From Chromera velia (taxonomy: Eukaryota; Sar; Chromeraceae): 36,099 nt of DNA. The stretch is taken from assembly GCA_018398765.1 (NCBI GenBank), contig JAHBMJ010000049.1, forward strand, positions 22,501-58,599, read 5' to 3'. How positions within the stretch are numbered: the first letter of the stretch is position 1; each line of letters opens with the position of its first letter. The notes beneath the pieces were generated by a model. That model was not told where the DNA came from and searched no databases. It saw only the letters and a list, made by a program, of their open reading frames with translations. Of this stretch, positions 21,744-31,903 are shown piece by piece. Position numbers and translations under genes: made by a program.

Positions 21744-23097
21744 CGGAGAGAGATCGAAAGATCCACCGGGGGGCTGAGCCCACCTGTATCGGTTCTCCAG
21801 CCTCTGCCGCTCTCGGAACCACCCCTGCTGTCTCCCACAAATGATGAACGTACATGGACAGCAGGGGTGAGTACCCACAGGGCATCGCGTGGTCCCATGC
21901 GAGGTCCCATGTGCCCCCTCCCTCGCTGGTCACTGTGCTCATCCGCGAGTACTCACAGAAGGACCCTTGGGGGGGGAGACGACTGGGCGCCTCCTGGCCC
22001 TCTGGGGCGAGAAAGTAGATGTTCTCGGCCACAGGCCCCAGACCCCACTCAGTCCCTTCGTGTAAGAACGAATCGACAAGAGACGCCAAGGCAGGGTCGA
22101 GACGGGAAAGGAGGATATCCGTCTCTTCTCGGTGCTGTGCCAGCACAAGACGGGTCAGGAAGAGACCATACCATCCCGCGAAAGAATGCCACAAATTGAC
22201 CAAATTTTTTCCACCACTGCTCTTTACAGATCGCGGAGCAATGCCAGGAGACGGCTCGCTCCCAGGAGTGAAGAGGAGACGCCCCAGCTTCACGGATTCC
22301 CCGCCGGAAGATGAAGAGCGCGACTGTGCACGGTAGCAGTCTGGATCGAAAAACGCGTCCACAGCATGCGAGGGGAATCCTCTGGAGACAAAATACTGTC
22401 TGTCCTTTGCTGAGGGGGGCGTCTGACCTCTCTCCAACGTAAAGATATATTCGTAGCCCCAGGCGTTCTGTACATTCCTCCGTCTACGTGTATACCTGTA
22501 CAAGTAGGGACTCTGCAGGGGCTCCCTGCTTTCTCGAAATTTTTCCACTGCCCCCCAGGACCACCGGTCATTGCAGGATTCTGGATAGATCCTCGCGGCC
22601 TCTCGGAGCGTCACAAGATCGAACGCGGCCTCTGTGTTCCCCACAAAGGCAGTCATCCTCCGTGCTGTGAGCGGGAAGACAAAGTTTAAGCTAACAAGCG
22701 TCAGGGCACTGACAAGCAACACAATCAGGTAAAATCGAACGCATTCACGTGCTCCGATGCGACGCATGGCTACATTCACTCTTCCACTGGTCACGGAACG
22801 ACACGCTTGCGCATGACTTCGGGCACGAGAAAGGAGACGGCCAAACAAGTTGAAGCGCAGTCTCTGTTCCGCTGACAAAAACGTCTGTACTCGTCTTTTC
22901 AAGTCGTGAAATCGAAGAACACACGGCCCGTAGAGGGTTCGAAAAACGTCACAGCTGCTACAGCTTCTTAAATACGTACACGATCCCAGATTGCCCGGAA
23001 AGCGAAGGTCGACTATGCATGGTCGACTGATGTCGACATGATGTCGCGCGTAGACGGCGCGCGGGATGCGCGCGCGGGGTACCATCCATGCATCCAT
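20491..23097 (-). CDS. GT61-family (EOGT-like) glycosyltransferase, type II membrane protein
   Basis: GT61 enzymes transfer sugars in the secretory pathway. Exon 1 (23097-21784) encodes an Arg-rich N-terminus, a signal anchor ([20 protein letters not shown]) and a luminal stem/N-terminal domain with a Trp-containing [19 protein letters not shown] segment. The ATG at 22767 would place the anchor only about 10 residues from the N-terminus, as in many Golgi enzymes; 23097 gives a 110-residue tail. The last exon (21015-20491) carries [18 protein letters not shown] and the family signature [20 protein letters not shown] followed by LIEIL. A middle exon at about 21197-21066 reads [15 protein letters not shown] then [12 protein letters not shown], like the EOGT segment before its CF motif, but I could not make its splice phases fit cleanly. 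About 40 residues usual in the family between that segment and the SRR motif were not found. Exon structure is therefore incomplete. Confidence 0.8.
21485..21747. repeat. Compound microsatellite (CTGT)n(TC)n(AC)n(AG)n in GT61 intron
   Basis: About 260 bp of CTGT/TGTC units pass into CT, then AC, then AG runs. In gene orientation the order after the donor (intron starts at 21783) is TC, TG, AG, then ACAG. It generates long but meaningless ORFs in all frames. Confidence 0.95.
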
Positions 23098-23505
23098 GCA
23101 TGGCCGCGGATTTCATTTGAGTTTTTCTCATCAATTAATTAAGTGCCTGACTGTCACATTGAATTCCTTGAGGGTTCGTGCATGACTGCATGCATGAGCT
23201 GCTCAGTACGTGATGCTCAGTATTGCTCAGTGTGGGTATCAACGATGTTTTTCTCTCGATCTCTGGAGATCATGCAAAATCTGAAGAGCTATATATGAAG
23301 AGCTTGTTGACCTTCGCACATTTTTCCGAGACAACCTCGGTCCCTTCTTTGTGAGAATCAACCTCTGGGTAGAACTCTTGTGTATTTGTTTAGCCCCCGT
23401 CTCGTATTTTCCACTTTATTCGAAGACTCTCTACATATACGTTACCGACGAAGCGAATCCTCACAGCATCTTGCTCCCTGCAGTTCTTGTTTCCTCTGTG
23501 TCACA
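23098..23505. other. Intergenic region between GT61 gene and ankyrin pseudogene B
   Basis: The two coding regions are divergent, so this 408 bp would have held both 5' regions. Similarity to copy A begins only about 16 bp before the ATG at 23506, so upstream regulatory DNA was not part of the duplication. I see nothing else I can name. Confidence 0.45.
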
Positions 23506-26500
23506 ATGGCGAAAGTTGTACATGCAAGGGACTCGAAAGTTTTTCAGAGTCTGTTTGGCAGTGGTTTTTTGGGTTTGCGAACTTTTTGGAAAATTTCATC
23601 CGTCTCCTCCGAATTTCTTGCCTTTCGAAGTGACACGGGGATTCGGGAGTGTGTGTGGCGCTTTTGACACCGTCTCTGAGAGAGAGGAGGTTTGGAATCT
23701 GATTGACGACTGTTTAAAACGTGCCGATGTAACTGCTTTACAGCAGCTCTTTGCACTGAGTGGTGTTGGGGGACGCTACCCGTTTCTTCTGAAAAGATTC
23801 CTTCAGCAGGAGAGTGGACCTCCCCCGTCTCCTCCTGCTTCCGGCCCCCAGAACGAACAGGATTGTGTCCGATATTTATCGGAAAAATGTGTGACACCTT
23901 TTTGTGCTGAGCTGCCAGACTGAGTCGAAGGTTTGCGTAACCTGACGACACATCGGTTGGGGGTGCTGTTGAAGAGTGGGGCCGTGCATCCCGACTCGTG
24001 GGTCTATGTGGGCCTGCAGGGGGCGTCGAGAGAGAAACCCCCCGTGATCAAGCCCCTGCTGGTGGCTCTGATCGATGCCCGCAAATTTGAGTGTGTCCAG
24101 GTGCTCCTGGATGCGGGTGCTCATGTCGATGTGCATGAGTGGATTGGGAGGGGGGGGCCTGGGGAGGAGGAAAATGAAGAGACTGAGGAGACGAAGAATG
24201 AAGAAATTTCGTTCCAATACTCAGTCGCGGGTAGGTCCCCCCTGCATGCTTTCGTCCTTGCAGTGCATGAGGAGGCGGAAGAGAGGGAGAGGGAGAAGGA
24301 GAGGGAGGACTTAGGGGATAGGGCAGATGAGACAGAGAGAGACGCACTGAAGCAGTCTGTTTTTCGCCGTGTTGCGCTTTTGTCAAAAAAGGGGGGGTGT
24401 TTGCGTTGGAAGGTTAGGACAGGCACCTGTAGCGCTTGGGAGACATGGTGAATTCCTATTCCCCGTACATGGAAGAACTAGCAGACACGGGCCACACGGC
24501 TCTGGACCTTGCTTGCCTCTTTTTACAGGTTGACTTGATGAGGGGGTTGTTGGAGGTGGAGGAATCAGATTTAGCGCGGCCGATAGTTGACCGCCTCACC
24601 ATGCTGGCCGTTTGTGGGGGGGTATTCTTTGAGATAGGGTGTCCTCGCGTCTCAGATGAGTACTGTTTGTATGTCCTGCAGTTGCTTGCTGAAAAGGGGG
24701 CTGATTTCTCCCGTGCGGGCTTGGGTGACTATAGTCACAGCCCCTTATCCCTTGCCTGCGAGTGGTCGCTAGAAAGGTCTGCAGAGTTTCTTCTCGCAAA
24801 GGGGGTGGCGGTGGGGGGGGTGGCAGGGAAGAATGGGGAATTCTGGTTCCTTTGGTTGAGATATCGTCGTCTTGTACCTCCTTAACAGCCCTTTTGCTCA
24901 AGTGGGGTGCAGACCCTAACCAGGTGGGCTTCACTGGAAAGGTGTGTGAAGTCCCATGTGAGTATGTCACCGCCCTGCAGGTTGCAGTGAATCCGTTTCC
25001 CTACAGAGAAGAGGGGTATAAGTTAGAAACCATAGAACTCCTTCTCGACCATGGTGCCAGACCTGTCCCTGCAAGTGTGCTTCACCCTTCCGGAAACGAA
25101 GCTTCCCCCTTTTTGATCTCGTGTCGTTTGAAAGATGCAAACCTAGTGCGTATGTTGGGAGGAAAGGGGGGGGCAGATCCAGACGTGACAGGAAAGTCTG
25201 AGGAGAAGGGGAAATCGTGCTTCCCCATTTTTGCCGTCGTTGAAAAGAACCGCAATCGTTGGTTGAACCACGAAGCGGATGACGGCTGTTCCGCAGAGAC
25301 GGTGAAGGTGCTCGCAGATCTAGGTGCAGACCTCAACAAGAAAGACGAGGATTCCGATCACTCCCCCCTGTCTCTGGCTTGTAGGCTGCAGATGCGCAAG
25401 ACAGCAGAAGCACTCATTCGCGGGGGTGCGCCGCTGGGGGGGGGAGGTGGAACCCGCCGTCTCCCCCTAATCGAGAGCCTCTTGTCAGGTGACATCGGGA
25501 GTGTGGATCTCCTGTCGTTGCTCCTTGAGTCAGGTGCAGACCCAAATGAGGTCGGGTTGTTGAAGGAAAAAAAATTTGGAGAGGGAGGTCTCATGGTCTC
25601 CCCTCTGCAAGCTCTGTCTTACAGAGACTTGCCGTACATCGATGGACTGCCGAACAACAAACAGCAGCAAGTCACAAAGCGTATGGAACTGCTGCTAGAC
25701 CATGGGGCCCGTTGCCCCCTTTCTGTTGAATTGTCCCCTTCCCAGGAGGCACGCCAGGAAGAGGAAGAGGGGGGCGGGCAGAAAGATGGGGATGGAGACG
25801 AGATTGTGTTGCAGCCCATGTGTAAAAAGTCACCGCTGTTGCTCGCATGCCGTTTGAGGGATGTCCAACTCGTGCGTGCTTTGTGCGAACAGGGAGCGGC
25901 AGACCCAAACGCACTGTTCTCTGGTTCGTCTGAGCAGAGGCGGTATGGTTGCCCTCTTGCTGCTGTTCTCTCCGACAGGTCTCATCAAGCAGATAACGGC
26001 GGTGATTACCTCACTCGCGATCAGTGGGAATCGGTCAGACTGCGCGAGGGCTTGGAGCTGGCGGAAACCCTGGTTGAGGTGGGTCAAAAAGAATTAAGGT
26101 CTCGGGCGATCGATTTGCATGTCCGGGTGGGTTAGTCGTTTTAGATTAGGAATCGGGTTAGGTACTGAGGGCTTCAAGTTTGTGGACGTATACGCCTGTG
26201 TTTACACTCTCTCTTCGTCAGTCTGCGTGGCTACCTTCCTGTCTGTCTGTGAAGGCAGATCGAATGCTCACAGTCAGATCAATTTGGAGCGGACAGGACC
26301 GCCTTGTATCGAGAGGGTGGTTCTTTCTTCTTTTACGGAACCTTTTTGTCCTCAACGCTTCTGTGCCTACATGAGTTTGTGTGAGTGAGCCCTTATGTTC
26401 TTGGATTCTCCCTCTGTTGAGCGGTTCTTCGCGGTTCTTTAGGGAGAGAGTGAGACGGGCACAGACAGAGGGATTCTCCTGCGTTCTCCTGAAAGGTGTA

Positions 26501-27048
26501 CGTGAGGTTGTTTATCAGCAGCTTCAGAAGTACTTGACTGTGCTAAACCTCGAATGAGTGTCTGAAGGAGTAGAAAGTCGAGAATAAACGAATCCATCCA
26601 CTCTTTCAATGCTATCTTAATTGAATTTCTGTCGCTACCCTGGTGTGTGTCTATCTTCCCTTTCTTTACTTCTGAGCAGCTCGGAGCCGATCCTTCTCTG
26701 CTCTCCTCAAGGTGGCCCTCTCTCAATGTCACATCCGCCTCGGACTGGGGCTCCGGGTCGCGGCTCGCGGATCTGCTCCATTTTGTGAATGAAAAAAACG
26801 GGAAGGGTGTTGTGAACGGTCAGCCATCTAGACCCAACCTGAAGTGGAGGGACATGCTGCTACAGGTCATCCGGCATGCTCCTTGGAGTGAATTGAACCG
26901 GCTATGTCTGCGACACTTAGGATTCTCCTCATCCCGAAAGTGTTCGTCTCTTCTTCGTATCACCAGGGTAAAAATGGAGTGGGAAGAGGGAACTGAGGCT
27001 TTGATTCAGAGAGGTGTGACAGTCAGTCATACGGATTCTACATGCTGA
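23506..27048 (+). pseudogene. Ankyrin-repeat protein pseudogene, copy B (inverted copy of 15800-19195)
   Basis: It starts MAKVVHARDSKVFQSLFGSG at 23506 and follows copy A throughout, by eye about 85-90% identical in DNA. Ankyrin text includes PLSLACEWSLERSAEFLLAKG, ALLLKWGADPNQVG, SLLLESGADPNEVG and LLLACRLRDVQLVRALCEQG. The C-terminal half is the better preserved: one frame runs from about 24762 to 26078. A predicted intron 26079-26679 (donor GTGGGT, acceptor GAGCAG) then joins LVE to LGADPSLLSS, an ideal ankyrin junction, with the end at TGA 27046-27048. Lesions: an 8-bp deletion near 23636, TGA at 23921-23923 (shared with A), a 1-bp deletion near 24430-24465, and a frame change at the G8 run 24813-24820 (shared). 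The 3' portion could still be expressed from an internal start. Confidence 0.82.
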
Positions 27049-27112
27049 ACAGTCCAGCTGGTAATCAAGCTAAAAATCTGATCGACAAGAAGATGAACTG
27101 CATGAGTAACTT

Positions 27113-27801
27113 GAAGGCAGCGCTATAGAGGCAGCGCTGTGGGAGATAAAAATCATAAAAAGTTGTACGTCTACAAAACCAGGCAAATTACTACTAAACA
27201 AACCATCCGGCGTTCTAGCTGGAGTTTTATTAGGACCTGGATAGGATAGGATTTTATATTCCGGGAATCCCCGCCGTGGTTCACTGATAGCATATATAGG
27301 ATTCATGTAACAATCATCTTCCGGCTGCTGGGGGCCTGGCCCCCATGGTCTATTAATTATAGTTGTAAATGCATGAATATACCTACTAAGCTAATCCTTC
27401 GGCTATTGTAGTGCAGTGTTATATATAGTATTTGCTATAGAGTGAATAATATATGTTATTGCAATAGTGTAAGTTGAATTAATGGTATTTTAATGCGTAC
27501 ATGCTAAATAACTACACCCCGTAAAAAATACTGAATTAATTTGATACTAGATTTGATATAGGTTTTAGGTACTACAATTAGAGATACAGAGTACAAGCAG
27601 TAATCCATATAACTTGAACTTCATTTTTAAAATTCCAATTAGACTAGTTCGTTACTAGAGAACTAGGCTCAACTAGCTTAGAGTATACGTAAAGCTTAAT
27701 TGATGATCATGTGATTTCTTTTTGCCACTTTTGGGCCGTTTTAAACCTACTAGCTGTAGTAACCAGATTTGATTTGATTTGATTTGAAGTAGGGCTTAAC
27801 C
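27113..27801. repeat. Tandem repeat unit 1 (~0.69 kb)
   Basis: This unit and the next are adjacent direct copies. Shared landmarks include GAGGCAGCGCTGTGGGAGAT, a perfect hairpin TGGGGGCC-T-GGCCCCCA (27329-27345), and the end CCTACTAGCTG followed by 45 bp of a hAT-like transposon end (27757-27801). The exact left boundary is blurred. A minus-strand ORF of about 60-78 codons is present in both copies but resembles no family I know. Confidence 0.85.
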
Positions 27802-28510
27802 CGCGGCTGCCTCTATGAGGCAGCGCTGTGGGAGATAAAAATCATAAAAAGTTGTACGTCTATAAAACCAGGCAAATTACTACTAAACAAACCGTCCGGA
27901 GTTCTAGCCGGAGTTTCATTAGGACTCGGATAGGATAGGATTTTATATTCCGGGAATCCCCGCTGTGGTTCACTGATAGCATATATAGGATTCATGTAAC
28001 AATCATCTTCCGGCTGCTGGGGGCCTGGCCCCCATGGTCCATTAATTATAGTTATAAATGCATGAATATACCTACTAAGCTAATCCTTCGACTAGTGTAG
28101 TACAGTGTTGTATTCAGCGGCAGTAGTATATAGTATTTGCTATAGAGTGAATAACATATGTTATTGCAATAGTGTAAGTTGAATTAATGGTATTTTAATG
28201 TGTACATGCTAAATAACTACACCCCGTAAAAAATACTGAATTAATTTAATACTAGATGTGATACAGGTTTTAGGTACTACAGTTAGAGATACAGCCTACA
28301 AGCAGTAATCCATATATTTTTGAACTTCATTTCTGAAATTCTAATTAGACTAGTAGTTCGTTACTAGAGAACTAGGCTTAACTAGCTTAGAGCATACGTA
28401 AAGCTTAATTAATGATCATGTGATTTCTTTTTGCCACTTTTGGGCCGTTTTAAACCTACTAGCTGTAGTGATCAGATTTGATTTGATTTGATTTGAAGTA
28501 AGGCTTAACC
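27802..28510. repeat. Tandem repeat unit 2 (~0.71 kb)
   Basis: Same content as unit 1, with an extra ~17 bp near 28112-28130 and scattered substitutions. It opens with a perfect inverted repeat GCTGCCTC-TAT-GAGGCAGC (27806-27824). The same GGGGGCC hairpin lies at 28018-28034. Its last 45 bp are the left end of the outer hAT-like element. Confidence 0.85.
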
Positions 28511-30461
28511 TTAAATCAAATCAAATCTTAGGCCTGAGAAACTTTGGCATGATAGGGCCTATCAAATTCTATCAAATCTACTTTAAATCTGACCCTTTAA
28601 CCTCAAATCTTCGACGTCAATCCGTTATCCAGTCTCTCAAATAAGTCTTCACACTTTTTTATACGCCATGCAAAAAAAAAAGATCACAAAAAGATTTTTT
28701 CATCGGCTTCACATGAATATGAACGCCCAAAAGCTTTTTCAAATGTCTGTTCAATAAAAAAGAGGTCATCCAGTCTATTTTCCAAACATTCAAGTTTTGA
28801 TTGAGGGTTTAAGCTAATTAAAGTGGTTTTTTGTTGTACTGTGGCAGTTTTTACGCTTCTTTCTTTGTCTTAGGCCCTTTTTGGCTCCCCCCTTATTAAA
28901 CTGATCAACGATACCAAATAATCCTAAATTCTAGTCTTAAATATCAACGAATTCGGAATTCTTATCAACGAATTCTTATCTAGTGACCATGTTTGATTTG
29001 ATTTGATTTGATTTGATTTAATTTGAGGTAGGGCTTAAGCTCAAATCAAATATCCAGTCAGGGAGGACCTAGTGTTTAAAGACCTATCAAATACGATCAA
29101 ATATTTGATCAATATGACTTTCAACCTCAAATATGAAGGTCCCGAAAAAACTTTTTGCAAGTACCGATCCGTCACGCATGCTAATTCAAATGAAAAAACC
29201 TAAATCTTGATGGTTTGCTCTCAAAAAAAAAACGTTTTGAGCTGTACTGAAAGTGACGTTTCACCCCTTTTTACTTCATGCAGAGGTAAACCGATCAGCT
29301 GAACGTTTTCCCGAACAGCTGTGTTGACTTTTCTGGTGCTGGAACATCTTTTACGGCCCCCTTTTTGAGCGTCTGCAAACATTTTACACCCTGTAAAGAC
29401 ATGTTACACAATCCGACAGGGTCGAACGAGAAGAAAGAGGCATTTGTTTTTAGAGCCGGGTACGCAAAAAAAATATTGTCCGTGCAAAAAGGGGCAAATG
29501 TGATTCAGTGTTAGGTGAAAATACAAGGAGAAAGGGGGAAGGTTCTCTGTCTCACCCCGTTGTTATCTCTCCGCAACCGAATAGAAGCCTAGGAGCACCC
29601 ACTCCTGAAAAGCTAAAAAGCTAGAGAAAAAGCTTTCAGCAGCTCCCACCACCGATCGATTCGATTCACATTGAAGAAAGTGATCATGAAGAAGAGGAAA
29701 AGGAAGTGCCATAAAGCTGAGTGATTGTCACCTCAATTTTGGTACGTGCTCTAACTTTATCGTATTAACAAAAAGTCCTATGCAATTTCAAATCTATCAA
29801 TTTTACGTTCTTAATCTCTATTAGTACTAGAGTGAGTCTCAGTGACTAGTGTATATACACTGCCATACAGGCATATTTTTTTTATGGAACTGATAAGTTA
29901 TAATTTTATATATATTTTTTTAAATTTTTGAAACACACATCAGAAATGTTCTGATAACTATTGTCATGAGAAAAATGATCAGAGTGATAGTAAGTCAGTG
30001 ACTCAGTAAGGAATCCTAAGAGGTTAACCTCAAATCTTACCTCAAATATCAAATATTTGAGGTTGAAGCTCAAATCAAATCAAATCAAATCAAATATAAT
30101 CAAATCAAACATGGTCACTATTCTTATTAACAAATTCTAGTCTTAAATTAAGATGACTCTCTAGGATGACTCTAAGATAAAAACTGATGTAAACTCTTAG
30201 CTTTAACAATTAATAGCTCATTAATTTTAATATATTAATTAAATTGAGAGTTTTAATTTAGCTTTTAGTCTAGTTTTTAGTGATTTTCTTATCTCTAGGA
30301 CTTTCTAGGATTTGCTAGTGGTGTCGACTGTACGTGTCATATCGTCTTCAGTGCTGTCGAGAGTGACCTCTAGACTTTAACCTCAAATCAACCTCAAATC
30401 TGGTCAGATTTGAGCTTGAAGCTCAAATCAAATCAAATCAAATCTGGTTACTAACTAGCTG
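28458..30461. mobile_element. Outer hAT-like non-autonomous element with perfect 8-bp target duplication
   Basis: The element spans 28466-30453. The left end reads TAGTGATCAGATTTGATTTG and the right end, on the opposite strand, TAGTAACCAGATTTGATTTG. The terminal inverted repeats are about 31 bp with two mismatches. It is flanked by a perfect 8-bp duplication, ACTAGCTG (28458-28465 and 30454-30461). TAGTG/TAGTA ends fit the hAT terminal consensus YARNG, and 8 bp is the hAT duplication length (family knowledge). No transposase is present. Just inside each end are TTTGA/TTTGATTTGA tandem repeats. A second element (28981-30120) is inserted inside it. Confidence 0.88.
28973..30128. mobile_element. 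Nested hAT-like non-autonomous element
   Basis: The element spans 28981-30120 (1,140 bp). Its ends are perfect inverted repeats of at least 22 bp: TAGTGACCATGTTTGATTTG… and its complement at the right. The flanking octamers TTCTTATC (28973-28980) and TTCTTATT (30121-30128) match at 7 of 8 positions. The interior has subterminal TTTGA repeats and a CAACCTCAAAT block similar to the outer element, so the two are related subfamilies. No coding capacity is seen. Confidence 0.87.
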
Positions 30462-30554
30462 TATGATAATGTTATAATGATTGCTAGAATGACTGGCATC
30501 GTATATATCATGAGTCATATACTAGGTCATACATATATTGAATGAACCTAAGAG

Positions 30555-31418
30555 TGAAAACTTAGAGTTAGTAAATGCCGTTAGTACCAAATGTCGACAT
30601 TTACAACACCTCTAGTGTCAACATCGGCATTTGAAACGGCATTTTGTAGCAAAAATAACGTTTTTATTACTGTGCAGTAGATATCAATAGATTAATTGAG
30701 TCTCTCTATATAGAATGTTACTTAGTAAGAATGATTAATCGATTGAAGAGTTTATCGTAAGAATTGGGCAATCACTACAACTGTCGATCTCACTCTTCTA
30801 AGCCTAGTTCGAAACATTTTTTAAAGCAGAAAAAACGACTCCCAGAGTCACAAGGAGTCTAAAGAACAGACTTTTGAGGACCAGACTAAGGTCTGATATC
30901 TGAAAAAGCTTAGGCCAAACAGGCTTCTCTGGACTCAGAAGTCTAAAAAGGGCTATGATGCATCAATAATGATAAAACATATACCGACACTCTCCATCTG
31001 GTCCATGCAGGTAACTTAGTTCCAACAGGGGATAATGACTTGGAATGCATGGTTGGTGCACTGTGGACTCCAATAGCTAGTCTAATAACATGGATAAAAA
31101 TTATTATACACTTGTTGAACTCAGATCTTATAGTTAGTCAGTTGATGATCATGCAGAAGATTCCAGTCTACAGTCAAGACATTTTCAGCAGTTAATTCCA
31201 CACTTCTTAAATTTATGAAAGTCCTATACTAGGTCCTATAGGCCGGGTTGATCGATTCAGGTCGAAGGTCAGGCCGTTAGTCTAAGACTCTAAGCAAACT
31301 ATGAAATATGTCGGCATTATATTGAAACAGAAATGTCGTTGTCGATCAGTGCCGTTTATACCTCTAATATCGACAACGGCATTTATCGCCTGCGGCATTT
31401 ACCAACACTATAAAAACT
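30555..31418. mobile_element. Third hAT-like non-autonomous element, different family
   Basis: The element spans 30563-31410 (848 bp). The left end is TAGAGTTAGTAAATGCCG. The right end on the opposite strand is TAGTGTTGGTAAATGCCG, matching at 16 of 18. The flanking octamers TGAAAACT (30555-30562) and TAAAAACT (31411-31418) match at 7 of 8. Near both ends are CGGCATTT words and a CCTCTARTRTC block. There is no ORF of note. The ends fit the hAT pattern but the internal sequence is unlike the two TTTGA-type elements. Confidence 0.78.
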
Positions 31419-31666
31419 TACTAGTAAGAACATATAGGAACCCTAGTAGGAACCTAGATAGGAACCTAGATGATGATGATGATGATAATGTATGGGGTTA
31501 AAGCCGGTGAGCCGTATAGACTCTGGCCAACCTAGGGCATCATACATAGAGTTAAACTTTCGACTTAGGCCCCACTAGAGTAGATTGAATCGATGGAAGC
31601 CTGACAGGGGTGGGGCTCCACCTCTAAGCAAACAGGCTTTTGCTTCATCTAGTAGTTCTCTTACAG
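31419..31666. other. Intergenic DNA with short tandem repeats
   Basis: It contains repeated GGAACCTAGATA-like words (about 31438-31470) and a GATGATGATGAT run (about 31469-31485). No gene is supported. It ends at a possible splice acceptor, CTCTTACAG. Confidence 0.5.
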
Positions 31667-31903
31667 GCTAAGTTACAACACGCTCTCTATCCTACCCTTG
31701 AGATGATCGAGGACTGCCTGCATTTCGCCCGTAAGAGGGTTCCCATGACCAATCAAAGCGCCAAAACAGCACTAGCACGCCTGAGCGGAGGGGGAAACGA
31801 GAAGGAAAAGGAAAAAACAAATACTTCAGGGGGAACAGAAAGGACGGAGATGGACTCCTCTGTTTTTGTGTCCTTTTTTCCCCCAAGGGCCATGGGTCAG
31901 TGA
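31667..31903 (+). other. Possible exon or gene fragment of unknown identity
   Basis: After a pyrimidine-rich acceptor (TTCTCTTACAG ending at 31666) the frame reads AKLQHALYPTLEMIEDCLHF and then a basic stretch, RKRVPMTNQSAKTALARLSG. It then degrades into Glu/Lys/Thr-rich text and ends at the TGA 31901-31903. The first 45 residues look like a folded helical segment, but I recognise no family and see no partner exon. It may be a fragment of a lost gene. Confidence 0.25.

Noticed and set aside
21498-22199. Long ORFs over the CTGT/TC/AC microsatellite and antisense to GT61
   Set aside because: They come from simple repeats and the shadow of GT61 exon 1.
2706-23923. UGA reassigned to a sense codon, given in-frame TGA in gag and both ankyrin copies
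   Set aside because: PP2C and RAP frames end at TGA and contain no internal TGA; the affected genes carry other lesions, so plain decay explains it.
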